Shown here: positions 18,453 through 26,985 of the stretch, piece after piece
Position numbering within the stretch: position 1 is the stretch's first letter
Layout: each line of letters begins with the position of its first letter
DNA from: Hydrogenophaga sp. A37
GTDB taxonomy: Bacteria; Pseudomonadota; Gammaproteobacteria; Burkholderiales; Burkholderiaceae_C
Assembly: GCF_002001205.1 (NCBI RefSeq)
Contig: NZ_MUNZ01000073.1
Coordinates: 1-64,000, forward strand
Reading direction: 5' to 3'
DNA length: 64,000 nt
Notes under the pieces: generated by a model
Seen by the model: only the letters and a program-made list of their open reading frames with translations
Databases searched by the model: none
What the model was told of the DNA's origin: nothing
Program-made: the position numbers and the translations under genes

Positions 18453-19742
18453 TCATTTGGCGAGCAGCAAGCCTGGCAGCCACAGCGACAGCGCGGGGAC
18501 GTAGGTGACCGCGATCAGCACCAGCAGCATGGCGCCAAAGAAAGGCATGAGCGCTTTGACCACCTGTTCCATCGGCAGCTTGGCGATGGCGGCGCCGACA
18601 AACAGCACACCACCGACGGGAGGCGTCAGCAGGCCGATGCCCAGGTTCACCATCATGATCATCCCGAAGTGCACCGGGTCCACGCCGATGCTGGTGATCA
18701 CCGGCAGCAGGATGGGCGTGAGGATCAGGATCAACGGCGCCATGTCCATCAGCGTGCCCAGCACCAGCAGCAGCACGTTGATGAGCCCGAGGATCACGTA
18801 GCGGTTGTCCGACAGCGCGGTCAGCGCGGTGGTGATCTGCAGCGGGATCTGCATCAGCGTCATGATGTAGCCGAAGCTCGCGGCGAAGGCGATCAGGATC
18901 ATCACGATGGACAGCGTCTTCACCGTGCGGTGCACCAGCTTGGGCAGCTCGTTCCACTTGTAGTCGCGGTAGATGAACATCGTGACGAAGAAGGCCCAGA
19001 CCACGGCGACGGAGGCCGACTCGGTGGCGGTGAACACGCCGGAGAGGATGCCGCCCAGGATGATCACCATGGTCATCAGGCCCCACAGCGCGTCGACGCA
19101 GATCTTGAGCGCCTCGCGCAAAGGGATCACGTCGCCCTTGGGGTAGTTGCGCTTGCGCGCCATGTAGAGGCACATGACGGCCAGCGTCAGCCCCAGCAGC
19201 AGGCCCGGCAGCACACCGGCGATGAACAGCGACGCGATCGACACCGTGCCACCCGCCGCCAGCGAGTAGATCACCGCGTTGTGGCTGGGCGGGATCAGGA
19301 TCGCCTGCACCGAGCCGCTCACCGTGACGGCGGTGGCGAAGTCGCGCGGATAACCCTTGCGCTCCATCTCGGGAATCAGCACCGCGCCGACCGAGGCCGT
19401 GTCGGCCATGGACGAACCCGAGATCGCACCAAAGAAGGTGGAGGCGAGGATGTTCACCAGCGACAGCCCGCCGCGGATGAAGCCGACCAGCACGTTGGCG
19501 AACGCGACCAGGCGCCGCGCCATGCCGCCCTCGGCCATGATGGCGCCGGCCAGCACGAAGAAGGGAATGGCCAGCAGCGAGAACTTGTTGACGCCGTTGG
19601 CGATGGCGATCATCACCGCGTCCAGCGGGATGTCGATGTACCAGGCGCCGATCAGCGCCGCCATGCCCATGGCGTAGGCCACGGGGGTGCCGATCAGGAT
19701 CAGCACGAAGAAACTGCCGAGCAGGACATAGGGTTCCATCAC
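18453..19742 (-). CDS. dctM: TRAP transporter large permease
   Basis: The 429-residue, highly hydrophobic protein has the DctM layout of about 12 membrane segments. It has PFFVLAGAIMAEGGMARRLV, STFFGAISGSSMADTASVGA, IPPSHNAVIYSLAAGGTVSI and NLGIGLLTPPVGGVLFVG. It is the ion-coupled transport subunit in the inner membrane. It overlaps the small permease by four bases (ATGA), showing translational coupling. With the binding protein at 20477 it forms a complete TRAP system, whose ligand is inferred to be a hexuronate or aldarate from the cluster. Confidence 0.95.
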   Translation of the reverse strand: MMEPYVLLGSFFVLILIGTPVAYAMGMAALIGAWYIDIPLDAVMIAIANGVNKFSLLAIPFFVLAGAIMAEGGMARRLVAFANVLVGFIRGGLSLVNILASTFFGAISGSSMADTASVGAVLIPEMERKGYPRDFATAVTVSGSVQAILIPPSHNAVIYSLAAGGTVSIASLFIAGVLPGLLLGLTLAVMCLYMARKRNYPKGDVIPLREALKICVDALWGLMTMVIILGGILSGVFTATESASVAVVWAFFVTMFIYRDYKWNELPKLVHRTVKTLSIVMILIAFAASFGYIMTLMQIPLQITTALTALSDNRYVILGLINVLLLVLGTLMDMAPLILILTPILLPVITSIGVDPVHFGMIMMVNLGIGLLTPPVGGVLFVGAAIAKLPMEQVVKALMPFFGAMLLVLIAVTYVPALSLWLPGLLLAK

Positions 19743-20284
19743 GCGGCTCCTGTTTCTGCAGATTCGTGGTCGAAGGTGACCACGGCGCGCCGGCTCTGGT
19801 CACCCAGGAACATGTGTTCCAGCACGAAGAGGGCGGTCACGGCGCCGCCGATGGGCACCGGCAGGTAGGTGAAACCCACGGGCATCCAGGGCAGCTCGGG
19901 GATCGACTGACCCCAGGTGCCCATGCACAGCTTCACGCCGTACCAGAGCGTGAAGAGGCTGATGGTCAGCATCAGCGCGTGCACCACGCCGCGCAGCGGG
20001 TGGCGCACGCTGTCGGGCAGGCGGTCGGTGATCATCGCGACCGCGATGTGGCCGCCCGCGCGGTAGCTCACCGCCGCACCCAGGAAGGTGAACACCACCA
20101 TCAACAGGATGGAGATCGGCTCCGGCCACTGCGAACCGGTGCCCAACACATAGCGCGAAAAAATGCCCCAGGGAATGAAGAGCGACATCGCAACGATGCA
20201 AGCCCCCGCGACCCAGATGCAGGCCAGGTAGACCGCGTCCAGCGCGCGTGAGACGGGGTGTCCGCCCGGTTGGTGGTGACTCAT
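19739..20284 (-). CDS. dctQ: TRAP transporter small permease
   Basis: The 181-residue protein has four membrane segments and the DctQ motif region WGIFSRYVLGTGSQWPEPISILLM (in outline), followed by GAAVSYRAGGHIAV. It forms the membrane complex with the large permease, whose start overlaps its end. A gap of 192 bp with repeats separates it from the binding-protein gene upstream, which may set different expression levels. Confidence 0.92.
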   Translation of the reverse strand: MSHHQPGGHPVSRALDAVYLACIWVAGACIVAMSLFIPWGIFSRYVLGTGSQWPEPISILLMVVFTFLGAAVSYRAGGHIAVAMITDRLPDSVRHPLRGVVHALMLTISLFTLWYGVKLCMGTWGQSIPELPWMPVGFTYLPVPIGGAVTALFVLEHMFLGDQSRRAVVTFDHESAETGAA

Positions 20285-20326
20285 GGAAATGGTTTTGGTT
20301 GATCAATGCGAGGTAACGAGCGCCCC

Positions 20327-20357
20327 TGTGGAACCGGCCCCGCCGGGGCCACAGGGC
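20327..20357 (-). repeat. Truncated repeat A piece
   Basis: Only the first hairpin part is present (GTGGAACCGGCCCCGCCGG and the following GGCCACAGGGC). The CCCCC/GGGGG and GC-rich distal hairpins are missing. It lies 45 bp before a full copy. Confidence 0.6.
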
Positions 20358-20401
20358 ACACCCACAATGCAGGAGGAAGCGATGACCCCTTCCCAGAGCA
20401 C

Positions 20402-20476
20402 CCGTGGAACCGGCTTTGCCGGGCCACCAGGTGCGTCCCCCCACCGGGGGGAAGACGCGAAGCGGCGCAGGGGGGG
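20402..20476 (-). repeat. Repeat A copy touching the dctP stop codon
   Basis: It has ACCGGCTTTGCCGG, CCCCCCACCGGGGGG and GCGAAGCGGCGC. The G-run ends at 20476 and the stop of the TRAP binding protein starts at 20477. Confidence 0.85.
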
Positions 20477-21451
20477 TTACTTCACCGCGGCGATGCGGTT
20501 CATCAGGTCCACATGCTTGGCGCCGTACTTGGCGCGCACCGGGGCGGTGGCGTCAAAGAAGGGCTTGTTGTCGATGGCGATGAACTCGACACCGGCGGCC
20601 TTGAGCTTGCCGGAGTACTCCTCCACGCTCTTGTCCCACAGCACGCGCTGCTCCATCTGCGCTTCGCGGGCCAGCTTCTTCACCAGCGTCTGGTCGGCCG
20701 GGGTCAGCTTGTCCCAGGTGACCTTGGACATCACCAGGATCTCGGGAATGATCAGGTGGTTGGTCTGGCTGTAGTACTTGGCCGGGGTGGTGTAGTGGTT
20801 GGCGGTGAAGTAGCTCGGTGGGTTGTTTTCCGCGCCGTCGATCACACCGGTCTGCAGCGAAGTGAAGACCTCGCCGTAGGCCATGGCGATGCCGTTGCCG
20901 CCCATGGCGTTCATGGTGTCGACAAACAGCGGGTTGCCCATCATGCGGACCTTCTGACCCTTGAGGTCTTCGGGCTTGCGCACCGGCTTCTTGGTGTAGA
21001 GGCTGCGGGCGCCGCCGTCCATCCAGCCCAGGCCGACCAGGCGCGCCGGGCTGGCCGTCACCTTGGCCAGCAGCTCGTCGCCCACCGGGCCGTCGATCAC
21101 GGCGCGCATGTGGGCGATGTCGCGGAACACGAAGGGCATGTTGAACACGTCCACCTCGGGCACCACAGGGCCGATCACACCCAGCGAGATGCGGGCCATC
21201 TGGATCGCGCCCAGCTGCACCTGTTCAACGGCTTCTTTTTCCTGGCCCAGCACGGCGCCGGGGAACATCTGCACTTTGATGCGGCCTTGGGTGGCGGCAT
21301 CGAGCTTCTTGCCCATGTTGTCCACGGCGACCACGGTCGGGTAGCCGGCGGGGTGGGTGTCGTGCGACTTCAGCACCATCTGGGCATGGGCGGTCAGGGG
21401 CAGCAGGGTGGCCAGGACCATGCTGGCAATCAGTCGGCGTTGCAGTTTCAT
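20477..21451 (-). CDS. dctP: TRAP transporter substrate-binding protein
   Basis: The 324-residue protein has a signal peptide (MKLQRRLIASMVLATLLPLT, cleavage near AHAQ). It then has the DctP fold features MGKKLDAATQGRIKVQMFPGAVLGQEKEAVEQVQLGAIQMA (in outline), FVFRDIAHM, and YGEVFTSLQTGVIDGAENN with the ligand-site residues. It binds the solute in the periplasm and hands it to DctQM. The arrangement next to uronate dehydrogenase and a lactonase points to galacturonate or glucuronate as ligand; this is inference. Confidence 0.94.
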   Translation of the reverse strand: MKLQRRLIASMVLATLLPLTAHAQMVLKSHDTHPAGYPTVVAVDNMGKKLDAATQGRIKVQMFPGAVLGQEKEAVEQVQLGAIQMARISLGVIGPVVPEVDVFNMPFVFRDIAHMRAVIDGPVGDELLAKVTASPARLVGLGWMDGGARSLYTKKPVRKPEDLKGQKVRMMGNPLFVDTMNAMGGNGIAMAYGEVFTSLQTGVIDGAENNPPSYFTANHYTTPAKYYSQTNHLIIPEILVMSKVTWDKLTPADQTLVKKLAREAQMEQRVLWDKSVEEYSGKLKAAGVEFIAIDNKPFFDATAPVRAKYGAKHVDLMNRIAAVK

Positions 21452-21500
21452 TGATGTCTCCGTTGGTGGTGGTTGAGGTGAAAAAAACCGTGCTGCCGCA

Positions 21501-22406
21501 TCAGGCGATGCAGCGCGGCTCGTCCAGGCCCCTCACGCCTGGACGCAGTGCAAAAACGCCACCGGCCAGCGGCTGATCACTCAGATCACCGCCGGGCCGG
21601 ATGGACGTGACAAACAGGGTGTCAAGGCCGGCGCCGCCGAAGGCGCACATGGCCGGCTTCTTCATCGGCACGGGCAGCGAGCGGTCGAGCCGGCCGTCGG
21701 GCGTGAAGCGGTGCACCAGGCCGGCGTCGTTGCCGCAGATCCAGTAGCCGCCGTCGGCGTCCACCGCAGCGCCGTCGGGCCGGCCGGACAGGGGCTTGAA
21801 GTCGATGAGCACACGCCGGTGGTGCGGCGTGCCGGTCTCGGTGTCGTAGTCGAAGGCCCAGACGGTCTGTACGTTGGGGTGTGAGTCCGAGAGGTACATG
21901 GTCCGGCCGTCGGGGCTGAAGGCCATGCCGTTGGGGGTGACGAAGCCGGCCTGCAGGCTGCGCAGTGAGTGGCCGTCCAGCGCGTACAGGCTTCCCGAGG
22001 CGCGCGCCAGCGACATGTCCATCACCATGGTGCCGGCGCGCAGCCGGCCCTGGCGGTCGCAGCGGCCGTCGTTGAAGCGCATGCCCGGCTCGGGTTGGTC
22101 GATGCGGGCGACCCAGGTGCGGTCCAGCGTGCCGTCGGTCTGGGGCGTCAGGCGGGCCACACCGCTTTCCATGGCTGCCATCCACTGGCCGTGGGGCAGG
22201 GCGTCGCTGCCGGCGGCCAGCGCGATGCAACCGGTCTGCTCGGGCGTGGGCCACTGCCGCGCCTCGCCGCTGGCGCTGTGCCAGCACCACAGCGCCTTGC
22301 CCGGGATGTCCACCCACCAGAGGCACTGGCGCACACTGTCCCAGACCGGGCTTTCGCCCACGCCGTTGCGCGCGTCGAGCACGAGTTCGGCTTGCATGCT
22401 GGTCAT
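21501..22406 (-). CDS. SMP-30/gluconolactonase-family lactonase
   Basis: The 301-residue protein is a six-bladed propeller lactonase of the SMP-30 family: GVGESPVWDS with the metal Glu, MRFNDGRCDRQGRLRAGTM, TPNGMAFSPDGRTMYLSDS and GRPDGAAVDADGGYW, which supply the metal ligands Asn and Asp. It should hydrolyse the aldaro-lactone produced by uronate dehydrogenase to galactarate or glucarate. Its start lies one base after the stop of the uronate dehydrogenase gene, so the two are translated together. ATG 22397 is a possible alternative start. Confidence 0.92.
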   Translation of the reverse strand: MTSMQAELVLDARNGVGESPVWDSVRQCLWWVDIPGKALWCWHSASGEARQWPTPEQTGCIALAAGSDALPHGQWMAAMESGVARLTPQTDGTLDRTWVARIDQPEPGMRFNDGRCDRQGRLRAGTMVMDMSLARASGSLYALDGHSLRSLQAGFVTPNGMAFSPDGRTMYLSDSHPNVQTVWAFDYDTETGTPHHRRVLIDFKPLSGRPDGAAVDADGGYWICGNDAGLVHRFTPDGRLDRSLPVPMKKPAMCAFGGAGLDTLFVTSIRPGGDLSDQPLAGGVFALRPGVRGLDEPRCIA

Positions 22407-22407
22407 G

Positions 22408-23229
22408 TCACTTCTTGAGAGGATCAGCGGCCACAAAACCGCCGCCCTGGTAGATGGCGGCGGGGTCGTTCAGGTCGGGCGCCGGGGTGCGCGCGAACAC
22501 CGCGTCGCGGAACACGTCCGAGCTGTCCTGCGGCACGTAGCCGATGTGGCGTGCGCGGCTGTTGTCCCACCAGGTGACGGCGTTGTCCGACATGCCGAAC
22601 ACGATGCTGTGGCCCAGCACCGGGGTTGTGAGGCAGGCGCTGATCAGGCGGTGCAGGTCGTCAAAGCTCAGCCAGGTGGCGAGCATGCGGCGGTCGCGCG
22701 GCTCGGGGAACGAGGAGCCGATGCGCACGCAGGCGGTCTCGATGCCATGGCGGTCGAAATAGAAGCGCGAGAAGTCTTCGCCAAACGCTTTGCTCACGCC
22801 GTAGAAGCTGTCGGGCCGGGGCGGGTGGTCGGCGGTGATGGTCTCGCCCTGCTTGTAGTAGCCCACCACATGGTTGGAACTGGCGAACACCACGCGCTTC
22901 ACGCCGTGCTTGCGGGCCGCTTCGTACAGGTGGTAGACGCCCAAAATGTTGGCCTGCAAGATGGCCTCGAACGGCGCCTCGACCGAGATGCCGCCCAGGT
23001 GCACGATGGCGTCGCAGCCGGCCACCATGGCGTCGACCTCGGCCGCGTTGGCCAGGTCGGCCAGCACCACCTCCTCGCCGGTCCCGGCCTCGCTCACCGC
23101 CGACTTGTCAGACAACCTAAGCACATCGCAGTTGGCGGTCAGCCGTGAACGCAAAGCGGTGCCGAGGCCGCCGGCGGCGCCGGTCAACAACAATCGCCGG
23201 TGCATTTTGATAGGGTTAACCATGACCAT
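22408..23229 (-). CDS. udh: NAD-dependent uronate dehydrogenase
   Basis: The protein (273 residues from this start) is a short Rossmann SDR of the uronate dehydrogenase type: LLLTGAAGGLGTAL, LADLANAAEVDAMVAGCDAIVHLGG (in outline), FASSNHVVGYY, and the YGVSKAFGE Tyr-x-x-x-Lys site. It oxidises D-galacturonate or D-glucuronate to the aldaro-lactone in the cytoplasm. The start could be 23229, 23223 or 23205 (MHRRLLLTG); none has a strong ribosome site. It is divergent from the GntR regulator, with an operator-like palindrome between them and a second copy inside the gene near codon 40. Confidence 0.92.
   Translation of the reverse strand: MVMVNPIKMHRRLLLTGAAGGLGTALRSRLTANCDVLRLSDKSAVSEAGTGEEVVLADLANAAEVDAMVAGCDAIVHLGGISVEAPFEAILQANILGVYHLYEAARKHGVKRVVFASSNHVVGYYKQGETITADHPPRPDSFYGVSKAFGEDFSRFYFDRHGIETACVRIGSSFPEPRDRRMLATWLSFDDLHRLISACLTTPVLGHSIVFGMSDNAVTWWDNSRARHIGYVPQDSSDVFRDAVFARTPAPDLNDPAAIYQGGGFVAADPLKK
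23105..23115. promoter_or_regulatory. Candidate operator inside udh
   Basis: TTGTCAGACAA is identical to the core at 23309-23319 and lies within the first 45 codons of udh. A second internal site would suit repression by looping, but this could also be coincidence. Confidence 0.4.
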
Positions 23230-23307
23230 GAACGCTTTTTCGAATGGGGTTGCACAGAAGTCCGGGGCTTTGCTACAGTTCGCTCATGCCGTTGATGTCT
23301 GTTGTGT

Positions 23308-23320
23308 GTTGTCAGACAAC
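23308..23320. promoter_or_regulatory. Candidate operator between udh and the GntR regulator
   Basis: GTTGTCAGACAAC is a perfect 13-bp palindrome with one central base. It matches the TNGTNNNACNA-type half-sites known for FadR-subfamily GntR regulators. It lies 48 bp before the regulator start and 79 bp before the divergent udh start, so it can serve both promoters. Confidence 0.75.
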
Positions 23321-23367
23321 TGGAGCGGATTGTGTGAATCCCCACGCAGGCTGTCAAGGAAAAAACC

Positions 23368-24171
23368 ATGGACCCCGTGAAAACCCTAGTTGAGGAGGCC
23401 GTTGCCACCGTCGCCGCGCCGGACCGTCCCCGCCGCGCGCGCGGGCTGGTGTCTGAAATCGTGGCCGCGCTGGAGGGTGACATTCGAGAAGCCCGCCTGC
23501 TGGCCGGGCAGAAGCTGCCGACCGAGTCCGAGCTGGTGGGGCGCTTCGACGTCAGCCGCACCGTGGTGCGCGAGGCCATCTCTCGCCTGCAGGCTTCAGG
23601 CCTGGTGGAGACGCGCCACGGCATCGGCACCTTTGTCATGGCGCCGCGCGCCGTCCCGGCCACCTTCCGCATCGCACTTGAAGACGTGGCGACCGCCGCC
23701 GACGTGATCGAACTGCTGGAACTGCGGATCAGCCTGGAGAGCGAGGCGGCCGCGCTGGCGGCGCAGCGCCGCTCGCCCGAGAACCTCTTGACGATGGCGG
23801 CCGCGCTGACCGCGTTCACGGTGGCGATCCACGCCGATTCCGACGCCGTGCCCTCGGACTTCCAGTTCCATGTGGAGGTCGCGCGCGCCACCGGCAACCG
23901 CCACTTTGCCGAGCTGATGACCTACCTGGGTACCATGATCATCCCGCGCACCCGGCTCAACACGGCGGCCCGGGCGCCCGAGGGCCGGCTGGCGTATCTG
24001 GAGCGGGTGCACCGCGAACACGAAGACATCCTGGAGGCGATCCGGCGCCAGGAGCCCGAGACCGCTCGCGCCGCGATGCGCACCCACCTCTCCAACAGCC
24101 GCGAACGCCTGCGCCGCGCCCAGCCTGAAGATGCGGAGCCCGCACTCCCCGCCGCTGCGCGGGTCGCCTGA
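23368..24171 (+). CDS. GntR/FadR-family regulator of the sugar-acid cluster
   Basis: The 267-residue protein has an N-terminal winged helix (GQKLPTESELVGRFDVSRTVVREAISRL, in outline, residues about 45-75, and TRHGIGTFVM as wing). The C-terminal FCD ligand domain is all helical (LLELRISLESEAAALAA, DFQFHVEVARATGN, HREHEDILEAIRRQ with metal-type His residues). It probably represses the uronate/aldarate genes until an intermediate binds. An AAGGAA ribosome site lies before ATG 23368. The operator-like palindrome upstream supports autoregulation. Confidence 0.92.
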   Translation: MDPVKTLVEEAVATVAAPDRPRRARGLVSEIVAALEGDIREARLLAGQKLPTESELVGRFDVSRTVVREAISRLQASGLVETRHGIGTFVMAPRAVPATFRIALEDVATAADVIELLELRISLESEAAALAAQRRSPENLLTMAAALTAFTVAIHADSDAVPSDFQFHVEVARATGNRHFAELMTYLGTMIIPRTRLNTAARAPEGRLAYLERVHREHEDILEAIRRQEPETARAAMRTHLSNSRERLRRAQPEDAEPALPAAARVA

Positions 24172-24217
24172 CCCTGATCACCATTCCTTTCCACTCTCCG
24201 TACACACACCCACCTAC

Positions 24218-25690
24218 ATGAGCACCCTGCAATCCATCAACGCCCGCACCGGCGAAGCCCACGGCACCGCCCTGACCCCCTCCACCGAACAGGACATTCA
24301 ACACGCCGCCACCGCGGCGCACGCCGCCTTCGGTGACTGGGCCCGCAGCAGCGGCGAACAGCGCGCCGCGCTGCTGCGCGCGCTGGCCGACGGCCTGGAG
24401 GCCGAGCGCGAGAAGCTCGTCGCCTGGGCCGACCTCGAAACCGCGCTGGGCCCGGTGCGCCTGAACGGTGAGCTCGACCGCACCACCTTCCAGCTGCGCC
24501 GCTTTGCCGACATCGCGCAGCGCGGTGAACCCTTTGCCGTGCTGGACGATCCCGCCGTCGCCGGTGGCCCGCCCGCCGGTCACCCGGCCATGGTGCGCCA
24601 GCGCATGCCGCTGGGCCCAGTGGCCATGTTCGCGGCCAGCAACTTCCCGTTCGCCTTCTCGGTGCTCGGTGGCGACACCGCGTCCGCGCTGGCCGCGGGC
24701 TGCCCGGTGGTGGTCAAGGCCCACCCCGGCCACCCCGGCCTGTCGCAGAAGGTGCACGCCATCATCCAGCGCGTGCTCCAGGCGCAAGGCCTGCCCGCCG
24801 GACTGATCGGCTTCGTGCAGGGCGCCGGCATCGAGGTCGGCGTCGGCCTGATCCGCCACCCGCTGATCGCCGCCGGTGCCTTCACCGGCTCCACCCGCGG
24901 CGGCGCCGCGCTGCAGGCCGAAGCCAACGCCCGCCCGCGCCCGATTCCGTTCTACGGCGAACTCGGCTCCATCAACCCGCTGATCGCGCTGCCCGCCGTG
25001 CTCGCGGCCAAGGGCGCCGAACTCGCGACCACGCTGGCCGGCTCCATCACCCTGGGTTGTGGGCAGTTCTGCACCAACCCCGGCCTGCTGGTGCTGGTCG
25101 ACGGCGCCGAGACCGACGCCTTCGTCGCGCAACTGGTGCAGGCGCTGTCCAAGCAGCAGCCGCACGCCATGCTGACCGCCGGCATGCGCAAGGCTTTTGA
25201 TGCCGGCATCAAGGGTTTCATGGACGCTGGCGCGCTCGCGCTGCTGCAGAGCCAGGGCGTGGCGCCCGCGCCCGGCCCGCAGTTGCTGCAGGTCAGCGCG
25301 CAGCGCTTCATTGAGCGCGCCGAGCTGCGCGAGGAAGTGTTCGGCCCGAGCAGCCTGATCGTGCGCTGCACCAGCCTGGCCGAGGTGTCCGAGGTGCTGG
25401 CCGCTGTGGGCGGCAGCCTCACGGTCACCGTCTGGGGTGCCGACGAAGACACGCCCGAGAACCGCGCCATCGTGCGCAGCGCCACGGAGATCGCCGGCCG
25501 CGTGCTGTTTGCCGGCGTGCCCACCGGCGTGGCCGTCACGGCGGCGCAGCAGCACGGCGGCCCCTGGCCCGCCAGCACCGCGCCCATGTCTACCTCGGTG
25601 GGCGACGCCGCGCTGGAGCGCTTCCTGCGCCCGGTGTGCCTGCAGGACGCACCGGCCTGGCTGCTGGCGCGCCAAGGTGTGCCCTGCTGA
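24218..25690 (+). CDS. 2-oxoglutarate semialdehyde (2,5-dioxovalerate) dehydrogenase
   Basis: The 490-residue protein belongs to the aldehyde dehydrogenase superfamily: SNFPFAFSVLGGDTASALAAG for cofactor binding (in outline), FTGSTRGG, FYGELGSINP with the general-base Glu, and GCGQFCTNPG with the catalytic Cys. The short N-terminus and ELGSINP variant are typical of NADP-linked KGSADH enzymes. It oxidises the KdgD product to 2-oxoglutarate, which feeds the citric acid cycle. It follows the regulator by 46 bp on the same strand. The start MSTLQSIN was chosen over an in-frame ATG inside the regulator gene. Confidence 0.92.
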   Translation: MSTLQSINARTGEAHGTALTPSTEQDIQHAATAAHAAFGDWARSSGEQRAALLRALADGLEAEREKLVAWADLETALGPVRLNGELDRTTFQLRRFADIAQRGEPFAVLDDPAVAGGPPAGHPAMVRQRMPLGPVAMFAASNFPFAFSVLGGDTASALAAGCPVVVKAHPGHPGLSQKVHAIIQRVLQAQGLPAGLIGFVQGAGIEVGVGLIRHPLIAAGAFTGSTRGGAALQAEANARPRPIPFYGELGSINPLIALPAVLAAKGAELATTLAGSITLGCGQFCTNPGLLVLVDGAETDAFVAQLVQALSKQQPHAMLTAGMRKAFDAGIKGFMDAGALALLQSQGVAPAPGPQLLQVSAQRFIERAELREEVFGPSSLIVRCTSLAEVSEVLAAVGGSLTVTVWGADEDTPENRAIVRSATEIAGRVLFAGVPTGVAVTAAQQHGGPWPASTAPMSTSVGDAALERFLRPVCLQDAPAWLLARQGVPC

Positions 25691-25733
25691 GCCCCTGCTG
25701 AGCCCCCACGCCGCGCCGACGCGGCCGCCGGGT

Positions 25734-25946
25734 TCAATGCAAGGAATGCACCGGCTCCACGACCGGTAACGCGTACTCCCAGCCAATGAGGGCGCGGGCG
25801 CCCAGGTACGCGTTCTTCACGCGCTCGGAAAGGTCATCGAGGTGCACTTCGCCGCGGGCGTCACACGGCACGCAAACGGCGCAGCCGGGATGGCACAACG
25901 ATGCAAAGAGCAACTGGTGTTTGCATGAGCTGGATGGGGATGTCAT
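25734..25946 (-). CDS. Small Cys-rich hypothetical protein
   Basis: The 70-residue ORF reads MTSPSSSCKHQLLFASLCHP, then GCAVCVPCD, then a region with LDDLSERVKNAYLGARALIGWEYA. Five Cys and two His in the first 30 residues suggest metal binding; the second half looks helical. AGGAG stands seven bases before the ATG, which supports real translation. It lies convergent with the dehydrogenase gene. I do not recognise the family. Confidence 0.5.
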   Translation of the reverse strand: MTSPSSSCKHQLLFASLCHPGCAVCVPCDARGEVHLDDLSERVKNAYLGARALIGWEYALPVVEPVHSLH

Positions 25947-26209
25947 CTCGGTCTCCTGTACTGAGCGGCGATCCTTGATCTCCGGGGTCCGTGCCCATGG
26001 TCACGGGCCCCGTTTGCCTTCAGCCGCTCGGTCAAGGCACAACTGAATTTTCAGCCTCCGCGCGCGCAGCCAAACCGCAGAAAGCGGCATGCAATTCGGG
26101 CTTTTCTTCCGTTCTCGCGCAGCCTGCGCGACGGGCGGTTTGCCGCGCGCTCCGAGCGTGTGTCTGTCAGCGCACAGACGCCTGTGAACCGGGCCGGTAA
26201 CGTCGTTGC

Positions 26210-26959
26210 ATGCTGAAAAACAAAGTGGTGCTCGTCACCGGTGCCGCCTCCGGAATCGGTCGGGCCATTGCCATCATTGCCGCCCGAGAAGGCGCACTCC
26301 TGGTGCTGGCCGACCTGGACGCCCACGCGGGCAACGAAACCCTCCAACAGGTGCGCGAGCTGGGCGCCGAGGGGCTGTTTGCGACCTCTGACGCCGGCAA
26401 GCCTGAGGACGCCCAGGCGCTGGTCGACCAGACCATGGCGCACTTCGGCCGCCTCGATGTGGCCTGCAACAACGCCGGCATCGGCGGCGCCACCGCGCTG
26501 CTGGCCGACTACCCGCTCGACGCCTGGGCCGAGGTGATCAACGTCAACCTGTCGGGTGTGTTCTACGGCATGAAGCACCAGATACCCGCCATGCTGCTCA
26601 ACGGCGGCGGCGCCATCGTCAACACCGCGTCCATCCTCGGCATGGTGGGCATGGCCACGGCGCCCGCCTACACCGCCGCGAAACACGGCGTGCTCGGCCT
26701 CACGCAGGCGGCCGCCGTCGCCTACAGCGGCCAGGGCGTGCGCGTCAATGCGGTCGGCCCGGGCTTCATCCACACACCCATGATCAGCGGCCTCGAAGAC
26801 GACCCCAACGTCAAGGCCGCGCTGATCGCAGAACACCCCATCGGGCGCCTCGGCCAGCCCGAAGAGGTGGCCGAGCTCGTGGTCTGGCTCGCCTCCACGC
26901 GGGCCTCCTTCGTGACCGGCGCGTACTACCCGGTCGATGGTGGTTATCTGGCCCGCTGA
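26210..26959 (+). CDS. Short-chain dehydrogenase/reductase
   Basis: The 249-residue protein is a classical SDR: VLVTGAASGIGRAIA for NAD(P), ACNNAGIGG, NTASILGMVG with the catalytic Ser, YTAAKHGVLGLT as the Tyr-x-x-x-Lys pair, and a PVDGGYLAR end typical of the group. An Asp after the second strand (LADLD) favours NAD(H). The substrate is not evident; neighbours are a BON lipoprotein and a ferritin-like protein, so it may be part of a stress-related group rather than the sugar-acid cluster. Confidence 0.9.
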   Translation: MLKNKVVLVTGAASGIGRAIAIIAAREGALLVLADLDAHAGNETLQQVRELGAEGLFATSDAGKPEDAQALVDQTMAHFGRLDVACNNAGIGGATALLADYPLDAWAEVINVNLSGVFYGMKHQIPAMLLNGGGAIVNTASILGMVGMATAPAYTAAKHGVLGLTQAAAVAYSGQGVRVNAVGPGFIHTPMISGLEDDPNVKAALIAEHPIGRLGQPEEVAELVVWLASTRASFVTGAYYPVDGGYLAR

Positions 26960-26985
26960 ACTTCCCTTTTTTCTGGAGCACCCTT

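Noticed and set aside
24140..24172. Repeat B remnant at the end of the FadR-type regulator gene
   Set aside because: Only a short block (CCGCTGCGCGGGTCGC) is shared, too little to claim an element, although it could be the edge of an old insertion.
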